Shown here: positions 41,135 through 49,549 of the stretch, one piece after another
How the letters are laid out: each line of letters begins with the position of its first letter
How positions within the stretch are numbered: the stretch's first letter is position 1
NCBI RefSeq assembly: GCF_030164425.1
Contig: NZ_JASNJD010000022.1
Span: 1 to 64,000, forward strand
Direction: 5' to 3'
Origin: Pseudodonghicola flavimaris
Lineage (GTDB): Bacteria; Pseudomonadota; Alphaproteobacteria; Rhodobacterales; Rhodobacteraceae
Length of the DNA stretch: 64,000 nucleotides
Notes under the pieces: model-generated
What the model saw: the letters and a program-made list of their open reading frames with translations, nothing else
What the model was told of the DNA's origin: nothing
The model's database searches: none
Program-made: the position numbers and the translations under genes

Positions 41135-42213
41135 TCTTCGATCCTCTCTCCGAGGGTTTGGCCGGTCTCGACCGAGTGGATGCCGCGGATCAGCACCTCG
41201 TCCCCGGCTTGCAGACCTGTCGTGATGATGACGCGTTCGCCCAGGCTCTGGCCCAGGGTGACGGCGACGGGTTCGGCCTTGCGGCCGGCGCCGATCCGCC
41301 AGACCCGCGGGCTGCCTTCCGCGTCGAGGATGGCGCGTCTGGGCAGGGTGAGGACCGGGGTGGCCGGACTGTCGAGGCTGGCGCTGACCAGCGACCCGAG
41401 GCGCAGGCCGGGGGCATCGCCGAGGATGGTGATGCGCAGCCGGTGGCTGCGGGTGCTGCTGTCGGCGACCGGTTCGATCAGTCTGAGCCGGCCGGGAATC
41501 GCGGCGCCGCCGGGGCTGCGCGGCGCGATGGTGAACCGCGCATCCTTCGGCAGGATCGTCAGCACCTCGGTCGGCACGTCGATCACCGCCTCGCGGCCAG
41601 CTTCGGTGGCCAGCGTCAGGACCGAGGTGCCGGAGGAGACGGTGGTGCCGGGATCGGCGTCGACGGTGATCACCACGCCATCGGCGGGGGCGCGCAGGGT
41701 GCCGTAGCGTTCGGCATCCTCGGCGCTGGTCAGATCGGCCTCGGCGGCGCGGGCGCTGGCGGCGGTGGCATCGCGTTCGGCGATGGCCGCCTCGAGCTGG
41801 GCGGTGGAGGCGACACCGCGACGGTTCAGTTCCTCGACCCGGGTCAGGCTCTGGGCGGCCAGATCGGCCGCCGCCTGGGCCGCCTTCAGCGCCGCTTGGG
41901 CGGCGGCGACATCCTCGGCCAGGGTGATCTGGTCCAGCGTGGCGAGAACGTCGCCGGCCTTGACCACATCGCCCAGTTCGGCCGGGCGGGTGGCGATCCT
42001 GCCGGAGGTCTGGAACGCCAGAGAGGTTTCCACCGCCGCCTTGATCACGCCGGGAAAGCTGCGCAGCCGGGTCGCCTCGGCCGCGACGATCTCGGTCACC
42101 ACCGGGCGGGCGGCCTGCGGGACGGCGGCGGTCTCTTCCGCCGCGCGCAGCGGCGGGGCGGTGAGGGCCAGAAGCGCCGCCAGGGCAGTGGCGGTCAGTC
42201 TTTTCGGGGTCAT
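41131..42213 (-). CDS. RND efflux periplasmic adaptor subunit (second adaptor)
   Basis: 360 residues. A signal peptide (LTAPPLRAAEE, cleavage near RA-AEE) leads to the membrane-fusion-protein domains: a lipoyl half (GRIATRPAELGDVVKAGDVLATLD), a helical hairpin (about residues 95-150, AAQAALKAAQAAADLAAQSL), a second lipoyl half (GTLRAPADGVVITVDADPGTTV), then beta-barrel and membrane-proximal domains ending IHSVETGQTL. It is one of two tandem adaptors of the same pump and overlaps both neighbours by 4 bp. Confidence 0.93.
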   Translation of the reverse strand: MTPKRLTATALAALLALTAPPLRAAEETAAVPQAARPVVTEIVAAEATRLRSFPGVIKAAVETSLAFQTSGRIATRPAELGDVVKAGDVLATLDQITLAEDVAAAQAALKAAQAAADLAAQSLTRVEELNRRGVASTAQLEAAIAERDATAASARAAEADLTSAEDAERYGTLRAPADGVVITVDADPGTTVSSGTSVLTLATEAGREAVIDVPTEVLTILPKDARFTIAPRSPGGAAIPGRLRLIEPVADSSTRSHRLRITILGDAPGLRLGSLVSASLDSPATPVLTLPRRAILDAEGSPRVWRIGAGRKAEPVAVTLGQSLGERVIITTGLQAGDEVLIRGIHSVETGQTLGERIEE

Positions 42214-43268
42214 TTCCGGTCTCCTGCCGGTGCGACCAGACGGTCGGGATAGAGCAGATGCGACCCCGAGGCGGCGACTATGGTGCCATCGGCGATGCCG
42301 CCGCTGAGTTCGATGGTGGCAGAGGTATAGCTCTGCACCTCGACCGGGGTCAGGTGCACGGTGTGGGTGTCGGGATCGACTACCCAGACCGCCGGCTTGT
42401 TGTCGAGCGTCGCCAGCGCCGTCCAGGGCAGGCTGATGGTCTCGGCATCCGACAGCTCGAAGATGCTGGAGACCGCCGCGCCCAGCCCGGGCTGCAGGTC
42501 CTCCTGCAGCAGCCGCGCCTTGACCTCGACGGTGCCGCTGTCCTCATCGGCCAGCGGCGAGATGTCGGAGACGGTGGCCGGGAACCGCTGTTCCGGCCCG
42601 TCGAGGGTGCGCAGCACCAGATCGTGGCCGATCAGCCCGTCCAGTTCGGGCAGGTCGGGGGCGTGGAACACCGCCTCGCGCAGCCCGTCGCGGGCGATCG
42701 TCAGCACCGCCTGCGCGGCGCTCACCACCTGGCCCGGCTCAGCGGTGCGTTCGGTGACGATGCCTGAGGCGGAGGCATGGATGATGGTGTCGGCGACCGC
42801 CTGGCGGGCCTTGGCCAGCGCCGCCCGGGCCTGATCGCGCGATGAGGTCGCCGCCAGCAGCGCCTGGATCGCCTGGTCCAGATCGGCGCGGGTGCCGGCG
42901 CCGCGTTCGGCCAGCCCCTTGGCCCGGTCATGCGCCAGCTGCGCCTGTTTCAGCGAGGCCTCGGCGGCGGCCAGCTGCGCCTCGGCGGCACGGGCGGCGG
43001 CCTCGGTCTGGGTCGGATCGACGCGGGCCAGGATCTGGCCCTCGGTCACATGGTCGCCGACCTGCACCTCGATGCCGATCACCCGGCCGCCGTTGCGGAA
43101 ACTGACGGGGATGTTCTCGGTCGCCTCGATGGTGCCCGACAGTTCGAAGGTCACCATCAGCGGCGCGGTCCGGGCGACGACGGTCTGCACCGTCAGCGGC
43201 ACCTCGGCGACGGCGGGCAGGGCGGTTGTCAGGCAAAGCGCGAGCACGAGAAGCGGTCTTGCGGTCAT
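42210..43268 (-). CDS. RND efflux periplasmic adaptor subunit (first adaptor)
   Basis: 352 residues. Signal peptide (ALCLTTALPAVA-EVPL), lipoyl half GGRVIGIEVQVGDHVTEGQILARVD, helical hairpin (AEAQLAAAEASLKQAQLAHDR), second lipoyl half IIHASASGIVTERTAEPGQVV, and barrel/MP domains. ATG 43268 follows AAGGGAGG. It differs clearly from the second adaptor, so the pair is more likely a heteromeric adaptor (TriA/TriB-like) than a recent duplication. It begins 107 bp after the TetR gene on the same strand. Confidence 0.92.
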   Translation of the reverse strand: MTARPLLVLALCLTTALPAVAEVPLTVQTVVARTAPLMVTFELSGTIEATENIPVSFRNGGRVIGIEVQVGDHVTEGQILARVDPTQTEAAARAAEAQLAAAEASLKQAQLAHDRAKGLAERGAGTRADLDQAIQALLAATSSRDQARAALAKARQAVADTIIHASASGIVTERTAEPGQVVSAAQAVLTIARDGLREAVFHAPDLPELDGLIGHDLVLRTLDGPEQRFPATVSDISPLADEDSGTVEVKARLLQEDLQPGLGAAVSSIFELSDAETISLPWTALATLDNKPAVWVVDPDTHTVHLTPVEVQSYTSATIELSGGIADGTIVAASGSHLLYPDRLVAPAGDRK

Positions 43269-43374
43269 GGCTGCGCCCTCCCTTGTGGCTGCGGCAGTGT
43301 CGTCATTTGCTGTCCCTTTCGTGGCGTGTCGGGGTCGTAGCTGACCCGACGGTGTGGCTTCGTATGGACGCGGG

Positions 43375-44196
43375 TCATGGCCGGCATGGTGTGGGTTTGG
43401 TGCCGCGCAGGCGCTGGTGCGACCGGCAGAGCAGGCTGTCCTCGGGCAGCGCCATGGGGGCCACGTCGCGGTCTGCCAGCTCCCAGGCCTCTTCCAGAGA
43501 TACCCCGAGCGCGCGCAGCAGGGCGGCAACCACATGGCGGGTGCGTTGCGAGTCGAGCTGGGTTTCGGTGCTGCGGGCGATGCAGAACAGCACACCCCCG
43601 GAAATCAGGTCCAGCGCCACCTGCGGCGGCAGATCGGCGAAGCGGCCCTGGGCGATGCCGTCATTGACATGCACCGGCAGATATTCCCGCAGCACCGAGG
43701 AGGGGCCGGCGACCTCCATTCCGGCGGTGCTGGCGAAACGGGCGAACAGCGGGAAGGCCAGCGCCGTCTCGATATAGAGCCGGAGCCCCAGCGCCACCCG
43801 CTCCGCCGGGTCGCAGATACCCTCCAGCTGTTCCAGCACGAAGGTGAGCAACTCGTTCACCAGTTCCTCGCTGGCCGCGACCATCAGATCGCGGTTGGAG
43901 GAGAAGTACTTGTAGAAGGTGCCGCGCGAGACGCCGGCGGTGGAGATCACATCGTCGATCACCGTGGCATCGACGCCTTTCTCGGCGAAGACCAGCATGG
44001 CGCTTTCCAGCAGCCGGCGGCGCATGGCCTGTCGGCGCCGCGCCGCGGTGCGGGTACGGTGGTCGACCGGATCGGGGGGATGGGCGGTGTCGCCCTCGGG
44101 CGATGCGGCGGGCGAAAAGCGGCTGTCCTCCGTCGCGGGGGGGACGGTGTCGGGATGGTCCTTCATCCGGGGATGGGCTGAATCGGGGGGTGTCAT
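43375..44196 (-). CDS. TetR-family transcriptional regulator of the RND operon
   Basis: 273 residues. A disordered Pro/Asp-rich N-terminus of about 50 residues precedes the TetR_N HTH (about 52-105): RRRLLESAMLVFAEKGVDATVIDDVISTAGVSRGTFYKYFSSNRDLM, with the recognition element VSRGTFYKYF. The C-terminal ligand domain includes AERVALGLRLYIETAL. ATG 44166 (ten codons in) is a shorter alternative start. The gene is upstream of the adaptor-pump genes on the same strand, and a palindrome just before its start suggests autorepression and control of the efflux operon. Confidence 0.9.
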   Translation of the reverse strand: MTPPDSAHPRMKDHPDTVPPATEDSRFSPAASPEGDTAHPPDPVDHRTRTAARRRQAMRRRLLESAMLVFAEKGVDATVIDDVISTAGVSRGTFYKYFSSNRDLMVAASEELVNELLTFVLEQLEGICDPAERVALGLRLYIETALAFPLFARFASTAGMEVAGPSSVLREYLPVHVNDGIAQGRFADLPPQVALDLISGGVLFCIARSTETQLDSQRTRHVVAALLRALGVSLEEAWELADRDVAPMALPEDSLLCRSHQRLRGTKPTPCRP

Positions 44197-44224
44197 TGTG
44201 TCTTGGTCGTTAGTTCGAATTTTT

Positions 44225-44249
44225 CACATGCGTCATGGTGACATTTGTG
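44225..44249. promoter_or_regulatory. 25-bp palindrome, probable TetR operator
   Basis: CACA-N3-GTCA-TGG-TGAC-N3-TGTG is symmetrical across both arm blocks. It starts 29 bp upstream of the TetR gene start (44196), inside an AT-rich patch of the intergenic region, where it would block the regulator/RND promoter. Influence on the divergent ABC operon (start 44608) is possible but distant. Confidence 0.7.
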
Positions 44250-44607
44250 TCAACTTGAAAAGCAGAAAGGCGGTGCGCAACCCTGGCAGATGCCGGTTTC
44301 GCAGGCGATCACCCGGTCGGGATTGTCGCGGTTTTCGCGATTTCTGGGACGGGTTTTCATAATTGGGTAAAGAGAGTTAGCCATGGTCGTTCCGACGCAT
44401 CGACGAACGCGCGGGATCGCGGTAGGGCGGTGGCGGCATGTGACGGAGGGTGGCGCCTGCCTTGACGGTAGGTCAGCCTTGCCTCGGGCGGGCGGCTGCG
44501 GTCGATTGTTCCCATCCTGGCCGACCGCCCCCGCGCAGGGGGCGCCGCGCCGCCGCCGATCGTTACGATAATTCTGCCTGTGCACCCGGCATCAAGGAGA
44601 GCTGTTC
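44250..44607. other. 358-bp intergenic region upstream of the HlyD-like gene
   Basis: It contains a GATAAT (44567-44572) about 36 bp before the HlyD-like start without an obvious -35, an AT-rich stretch near 44355-44375, and a small TCGCG-N5-CGCGA inverted repeat near 44325. A 62-codon open frame at 44383-44571 has no convincing homology or ribosome site and is not called. Nothing else is recognised. Confidence 0.6.
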
Positions 44608-45627
44608 ATGAGGTTTCAATTCCCCTTCCGCATTCTCGGCGCCGCCGCGCTCGCTCTGGCGCTGGCATTGCCGACCGCGCCGCTTCGGGCCGAGGGAAGC
44701 TTCGAGAAGCTGCTGCAGCGGTTCGGGGGCGCCGATCGCTACGAGAATATCGTCAGCTCCAACGGCCGGCTCGAGGCGCAGAGCGTCGAGGTCGCCACCA
44801 AATATGCCGGCCGGCTGACGGCGGTGACCGCGCATGAGGGGGATATCGTCGAGGCGGGCGACGTGATCGGCCAGATCGACGACCGCGACGCCAAGGCGAA
44901 GCTGACCTCGGCGCAGGCGGCGGTGCTCAGCGCCAAGGCCTCGAAACAGATGGCGGAGGCCAGCGTGATGCAGGCCGACAGCGCGCTGTCGGTGGCGCGG
45001 ACCAATTACAACCGGATCGTCAAACTGCATGAGGAAGGCCATGCCGCCGACAGCGTGCTGGACGACGCCACCAATACGCTGAAGGCGGCCGAAGCGGCGC
45101 TGGCCTCGTCCAAGGCGCAGGTCAGCAGTGCCGATGCCACCATCGCGGCGGCCGAGGCCGATGTGCAGAGCCTGCAGATCTCGCTCGACGACCTGACGAT
45201 CCGGGCGCCGATCCGCGGCCGCGTGCTTTATCGGCTGCATGAACCGGGTGAGGTGATCTCGGCCGGCGCCTCGATCATCACGCTGCTGGACCTGACCCAG
45301 GTCTACATGAACATCTACCTGCCGGCGCCGGCGGTGGGCCCCCTGGTCCTGAACGACGAGGCGCGCATCATCCTCGATCCGGTGCCGCAATTCGTGGTGC
45401 CGGCGCGGATCACCTTCATCGCGCCGCAATCGCAGTTCACCCCGAAAAGCGTCGAAACCCAGGAGGAGCGGGAGGATCTTGTGTTCCGGGTCAAGCTGAC
45501 GATCCCGCACGACCTGCTGGAGAAGTTCGAGGATCAGGTGAAGGTCGGGGTGCGCGGCATCGGCTTCGTGCGCACCGCGGCGGCGGCGGAGTGGCCGGAC
45601 GATCTCAAGGTCAACGTGCCGCAGTGA
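44608..45627 (+). CDS. HlyD-family membrane fusion protein (YhiI/YbhG-like)
   Basis: 339 residues. A signal/anchor (RILGAAALALALALPTAPLRA) is followed by a lipoyl half (TKYAGRLTAVTAHEGDIVEAGDVIGQID), a long helical hairpin (about residues 95-190 with ATNTLKAAEAALASSKAQVSSAD), the other lipoyl half (IRAPIRGRVLYRLHEPGEVI) and a barrel. ATG follows AAGGAGAG. It is the first gene of a three-gene operon with a double ABC protein and an ABC-2 permease, the same order as Escherichia coli yhiI-rbbA-yhhJ. It links the inner-membrane exporter to the periplasm. Confidence 0.9.
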   Translation: MRFQFPFRILGAAALALALALPTAPLRAEGSFEKLLQRFGGADRYENIVSSNGRLEAQSVEVATKYAGRLTAVTAHEGDIVEAGDVIGQIDDRDAKAKLTSAQAAVLSAKASKQMAEASVMQADSALSVARTNYNRIVKLHEEGHAADSVLDDATNTLKAAEAALASSKAQVSSADATIAAAEADVQSLQISLDDLTIRAPIRGRVLYRLHEPGEVISAGASIITLLDLTQVYMNIYLPAPAVGPLVLNDEARIILDPVPQFVVPARITFIAPQSQFTPKSVETQEEREDLVFRVKLTIPHDLLEKFEDQVKVGVRGIGFVRTAAAAEWPDDLKVNVPQ

Positions 45628-45634
45628 GCCGGGC

Positions 45635-48394
45635 GTGACGAGGATGTCTGACCCTTCCGGCGCCACCGCGGCGCCCGCCTGGATCGCCGAGCTGAGCGGC
45701 GTTTCGCATCTCTATGGCGAGACTCATGCGCTCAGCGATGTGACGCTGCAGGTGCCGGCCGGCTGCATGGCCGGGCTGATCGGCCCCGACGGGGTGGGCA
45801 AATCCACCCTGCTGGCGCTGGTCGCCGGGGTGCGCCGGCTGCAAAGCGGCAGCGTCAGGGTGCTGGGCCGCGATATCGCCGGGGCGGCGGCGCGGCGCGA
45901 GAATGCGCCGCGGGTGGCCTATATGCCGCAAGGGCTGGGGCGGAACCTGTCGCCGACGCTGACGGTGCGGGAAAACCTGGATTTCTTCGGCCGGCTGTTC
46001 GGCCAGAAGGCCGCGGAACGGGCGGCGCGGATCGACATGCTGCTGGAGGCGACCGGGCTGGCGCCGTTCCCGGACCGGCCGGCGGGCAAGCTGTCGGGTG
46101 GTATGAAGCAGAAGCTCAGCCTCTGTTCGGCGCTGATCCACGATCCCGATCTGCTGATCCTGGACGAGCCGACCACCGGGGTGGACCCGCTGTCGCGCCG
46201 CCAGTTCTGGGAGCTGATCGACACCCTGCGCCAGCGGATGCCGGACATGAGCGTGATCGTCGCCACCGCCTATATGGAGGAGGCCGAGCGCTTCGATTGG
46301 CTGGCGGCGATGAACGACGGCGCGGTGATCGCCTCGGGCAGCCCGGAGGCGCTGCGCAGCCAGACCGGCGCGGCGACACTGGAACAGGCCTTTGTCCAGC
46401 TGCTGCCGGAGGCGGCGCGGGGGCCCGATCAGGGGCCGGTGGTGCTGCCGCCGCGCGAGGGCGACGGCGAGGGCGCCCCGGCAATCGAGGCGCGCGGGCT
46501 GACCAAGCGGTTCGGCCAGTTCACCGCGGTGAGCGATGTCAGCTTCACCATTCCGCCGGGCGAGATCTTCGGCTTCCTCGGCTCCAACGGCTGCGGCAAG
46601 TCGACGACGATGAAGATGATGACCGGCCTGCTCGATCCCACCGAGGGGGAGACGCGGCTCTTTGGCGAGAAGCTGCGCGCCTCCGACATGAAGAGCCGGC
46701 TCGGCATCGGCTATATGTCGCAGAACTTTTCGCTCTATGCCGAGCTGACGGTCGAGCAGAATCTGGTCCTGCACGCCAAGCTCTATGAAATCCCGGCGGA
46801 GCGGCGGGCGGCCCGGGTGGCCGAGGTGCTGGAGGAATTCGAACTGGGCGAGGTGGCCCAGTCGATGCCCGAGGGGCTGCCCCTGGGCATCCGCCAGCGG
46901 CTGCAGCTGGCGGTCGCCACTATTCACGAACCGCGCATCCTGATTCTGGACGAGCCGACCTCCGGCGTCGATCCGGTGGCGCGGGACGGCTTCTGGCGGA
47001 TGCTGATCCGGATGTCGCGGGAGCGCGGGGTCACCATCTTCATCTCCACCCATTTCATGAACGAGGCGGAGCGTTGCGACCGGATTTCGCTGATGCATGC
47101 TGGCCGCGTGCTGGAGGTCGGCGCCCCGGCCGAGATCGTCGCGCGGCGCGGCACCGACACGCTGGAAGAGGCCTTCATCGCCTGTCTGGAAGCCGAGCAG
47201 CCGGCGGAGGAGGTTGGCGCGCCGACCGATCTGTCGGCCTATGGCGCAGAGAAGGCCAGCCCCTCGGCGGCGGTGCAGTCGGCGACCCGGCTCTGGGCCT
47301 ACAGCTGGCGTGAGACGCTGGAGCTGATCCGCGATCCGATCCGCATGTTCTTTGCCCTGGTCGGACCTCTGGTGCTGCTCCTGACCATGGGCTACGGCAT
47401 TTCCTTCGATGTGGACGAGCTGAACTTCGCCGTCTTCGATCAGGACCATACCCCCGAAAGCCGGCTGCTGGCGGAACAGTTCACCGCGATCCCGCAATTC
47501 ACCGAACGGCCCGAGATCAAGGCGCCGGCCGAGCTCGACCGCAGGATGAGCACGGGGGAGATTTCCATCGCGCTGGCGATCCCGGACGGATTCGGCCGCA
47601 AGCTGCATCAGGGCGAAGTGCCCGAGGTGCTGCTCTGGGTCGACGGTGCCATGCCGTTTCGGGCGGAGACGGCGCGCGGCTATGCGCTGGGGCTGCTCGA
47701 CGGTTTCGCGGATGAGCTGGCGCTGGCTCGGGGGCAGACCGCGGGCGGCACGGTCGATATCCAGACCCGGTATCTGTTCAATCAGGCGTTCAAGAGCGCC
47801 AATGCGATGGTCCCGGCGATGCTGATGCTGATTCTGATGCTGATCCCGGCGATCATGTCCGCCATCTCGGTGGTGCGTGAGAAGGAGACCGGCACCATCG
47901 CCAACTTCCGCTCCACCCCGGTGACCCGACCGGAGTTCCTGGTCGGCAAGCAGCTGCCTTATATCGTGATCTCCTGGATCAGCTTCTGGATGCTGCTGGC
48001 GATGGGGCGCTGGGTGTTCAACGTGCCCTTCACCGGCGATGTCCGGGTGCTGGGGGCGATTTCGCTGCTCTATGTCTGCGCCACCACCGGCTTCGGGCAG
48101 CTGATCTCCTCTTTCACCAAGACGCAGGTCTCGGCGGTCTTCGCCACGGCGGTGATTTCGATCATCCCGACGGTGAACTTCTCCGGCCTGATCGTGCCGG
48201 TCTCGTCGCTGAACCCGGGCGGCCGGATCTTCGGTCTGTCCTTTCCCGGCGCCTGGTATCAACCCGCCAGCGTCGGCAGTTTCGTCAAGGGGTTCGGCTG
48301 GTCCGACCTCTGGCTGAACGCGCTGATGATCGCGATCTTCGCGCTGGCCTATCTGGGCCTGTCGGTGCTGGCGATGCGCAAGCGGGAGGCATGA
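45635..48394 (+). CDS. RbbA-like ABC exporter: two ATPase domains fused to an ABC-2 permease
   Basis: 919 residues. NBD1 has Walker A GLIGPDGVGKSTLLAL (the RbbA-type GPDGVGKS), signature KLSGGMKQKLSL and Walker B LLILDEPTTGVDP. NBD2 has FLGSNGCGKSTTMKMM, an unusual signature LPLGIRQRLQLAVA in place of LSGGQ, and Walker B ILILDEPTSGVDP. From about residue 560 an ABC2_membrane domain follows with six helices, a periplasmic loop after helix 1 and the VVREKETGTIANFRSTPVTR motif. Start GTG 45635, or ATG 45644 inside. It overlaps the permease gene by 4 bp. RbbA was first described as ribosome-associated; an export role with its HlyD and ABC-2 partners is likelier. Confidence 0.9.
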   Translation: MTRMSDPSGATAAPAWIAELSGVSHLYGETHALSDVTLQVPAGCMAGLIGPDGVGKSTLLALVAGVRRLQSGSVRVLGRDIAGAAARRENAPRVAYMPQGLGRNLSPTLTVRENLDFFGRLFGQKAAERAARIDMLLEATGLAPFPDRPAGKLSGGMKQKLSLCSALIHDPDLLILDEPTTGVDPLSRRQFWELIDTLRQRMPDMSVIVATAYMEEAERFDWLAAMNDGAVIASGSPEALRSQTGAATLEQAFVQLLPEAARGPDQGPVVLPPREGDGEGAPAIEARGLTKRFGQFTAVSDVSFTIPPGEIFGFLGSNGCGKSTTMKMMTGLLDPTEGETRLFGEKLRASDMKSRLGIGYMSQNFSLYAELTVEQNLVLHAKLYEIPAERRAARVAEVLEEFELGEVAQSMPEGLPLGIRQRLQLAVATIHEPRILILDEPTSGVDPVARDGFWRMLIRMSRERGVTIFISTHFMNEAERCDRISLMHAGRVLEVGAPAEIVARRGTDTLEEAFIACLEAEQPAEEVGAPTDLSAYGAEKASPSAAVQSATRLWAYSWRETLELIRDPIRMFFALVGPLVLLLTMGYGISFDVDELNFAVFDQDHTPESRLLAEQFTAIPQFTERPEIKAPAELDRRMSTGEISIALAIPDGFGRKLHQGEVPEVLLWVDGAMPFRAETARGYALGLLDGFADELALARGQTAGGTVDIQTRYLFNQAFKSANAMVPAMLMLILMLIPAIMSAISVVREKETGTIANFRSTPVTRPEFLVGKQLPYIVISWISFWMLLAMGRWVFNVPFTGDVRVLGAISLLYVCATTGFGQLISSFTKTQVSAVFATAVISIIPTVNFSGLIVPVSSLNPGGRIFGLSFPGAWYQPASVGSFVKGFGWSDLWLNALMIAIFALAYLGLSVLAMRKREA

Positions 48395-49515
48395 TCATGC
48401 AATCTCTTCTCAACACCCTGCGGCTGACGGTGAAGGAGTTGCGGGCGATCCGCGGAGACAAGGTGATGCTGGCGCTGATCTTCTATGTCTTCACCGCGGC
48501 CACCTGGCTGGTGTCTGACGCCAGTTCCACCGATATCTCCGATCTGTCGGTGGCGGTGGTCGACGAGGATCACAGCCCGCTGTCCTACCGGCTGACCGAT
48601 GCGATCCGTGGTCCGCTGTTCGCGCCGCCGCCGGTGATCTCTCCGGGACAGGCGAAACAGGGGCAGACCGACGGCGATTACGTGCTGGTGGTGTCGATCC
48701 CGCCGCATTTCCAGCGCGATCTCTCTGCCGGCAAGGATGTGTCGCTGATGATCCTGATCGATGCCACGGCAGTGGCACAGGCGGGCAACGGCGCCTCCTA
48801 CATGCAGCAGGTCCTGGCCGACGAGCTGGCGAAATTCACCTCTCCCGGCGCGCAGAGCGAGGATCTGGTCCAGGTGGTGATGCGCAACCGCTTCAACCCC
48901 AACCTGACGTCGAAATGGTTCTCCTCGGTGATGCAGCTGATGAATTCGGTCACCATCCTGACACTGATCCTTGCCGGGTCCTCGCTGATCCGCGAACGCG
49001 AACACGGCACCATCGAACATGTGCTGGTGATGCCGGTGCGGCCGCATGAGATCGTGTTTTCCAAGATCCTCGCCACCGGCATCGTCATCCTCGCCTCCTC
49101 GGTCGCCAGCCTGTTTCTGGTGGTGCAATGGGGCATGGGGGTGCCGGTGGCGGGCTCGCCGCTGCTCTATACCTGCGGGGCGGCGATCTATGTGGTGGCG
49201 GTGGGCAGCCTCGGGCTGCTGCTGGCGAGCTTCACCCAGAACATGGGGCAGTTCGGCCTGCTGGTGATCCCGGTGATCATCGTGATGTTCCTGCTGTCCG
49301 GCGGCATCACCCCGATGGAATCGATGCCGGGCTGGCTGCGGCTGGTGATGAAGACCCTGAGCCCGTCGCCCCATTACGTCGAATTCGCCCAGTCCGTCCT
49401 TTATCGCGGCAGCGGGCTGGCGCTGGTGGCCGGCAATCTGGTGGCGATGGCGCTGATGGCGCTGGTGTCGCTGGTGATCGTCATCGGGCGGTTCCGCAAG
49501 GTGCTGGCCAACTGA
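48391..49515 (+). CDS. ABC-2 type permease (YhhJ-like)
   Basis: 374 residues. One N-terminal helix, a periplasmic domain of about 130 residues (TDISDLSVAVVDEDHSPLSYRLTDAI...), then five helices with IREREHGTIEHVLVMPVRPHEI and PMESMPGWLRLVMKTLSPSPHYVEFAQ, the ABC2 signature loops. It ends the operon; its ATG overlaps the RbbA-like stop (ATGA). It forms the second half of the permease with the fused membrane domain of the preceding protein. Confidence 0.92.
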   Translation: MIMQSLLNTLRLTVKELRAIRGDKVMLALIFYVFTAATWLVSDASSTDISDLSVAVVDEDHSPLSYRLTDAIRGPLFAPPPVISPGQAKQGQTDGDYVLVVSIPPHFQRDLSAGKDVSLMILIDATAVAQAGNGASYMQQVLADELAKFTSPGAQSEDLVQVVMRNRFNPNLTSKWFSSVMQLMNSVTILTLILAGSSLIREREHGTIEHVLVMPVRPHEIVFSKILATGIVILASSVASLFLVVQWGMGVPVAGSPLLYTCGAAIYVVAVGSLGLLLASFTQNMGQFGLLVIPVIIVMFLLSGGITPMESMPGWLRLVMKTLSPSPHYVEFAQSVLYRGSGLALVAGNLVAMALMALVSLVIVIGRFRKVLAN

Positions 49516-49549
49516 GGCGGTTGCCGGGGCCGTCGGGCGCCGGCGGGTC

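Noticed and set aside
44383-44571. 62-codon open frame in the 44-kb intergenic region
   Set aside because: No ribosome site, Arg/Gly-rich composition, no recognisable motif; kept as intergenic.
45611-48262. 883-codon open frame on the minus strand over the RbbA-like gene
   Set aside because: Antisense shadow: Arg/His/Gln-rich, no domain, and the plus-strand gene has complete ABC motifs.
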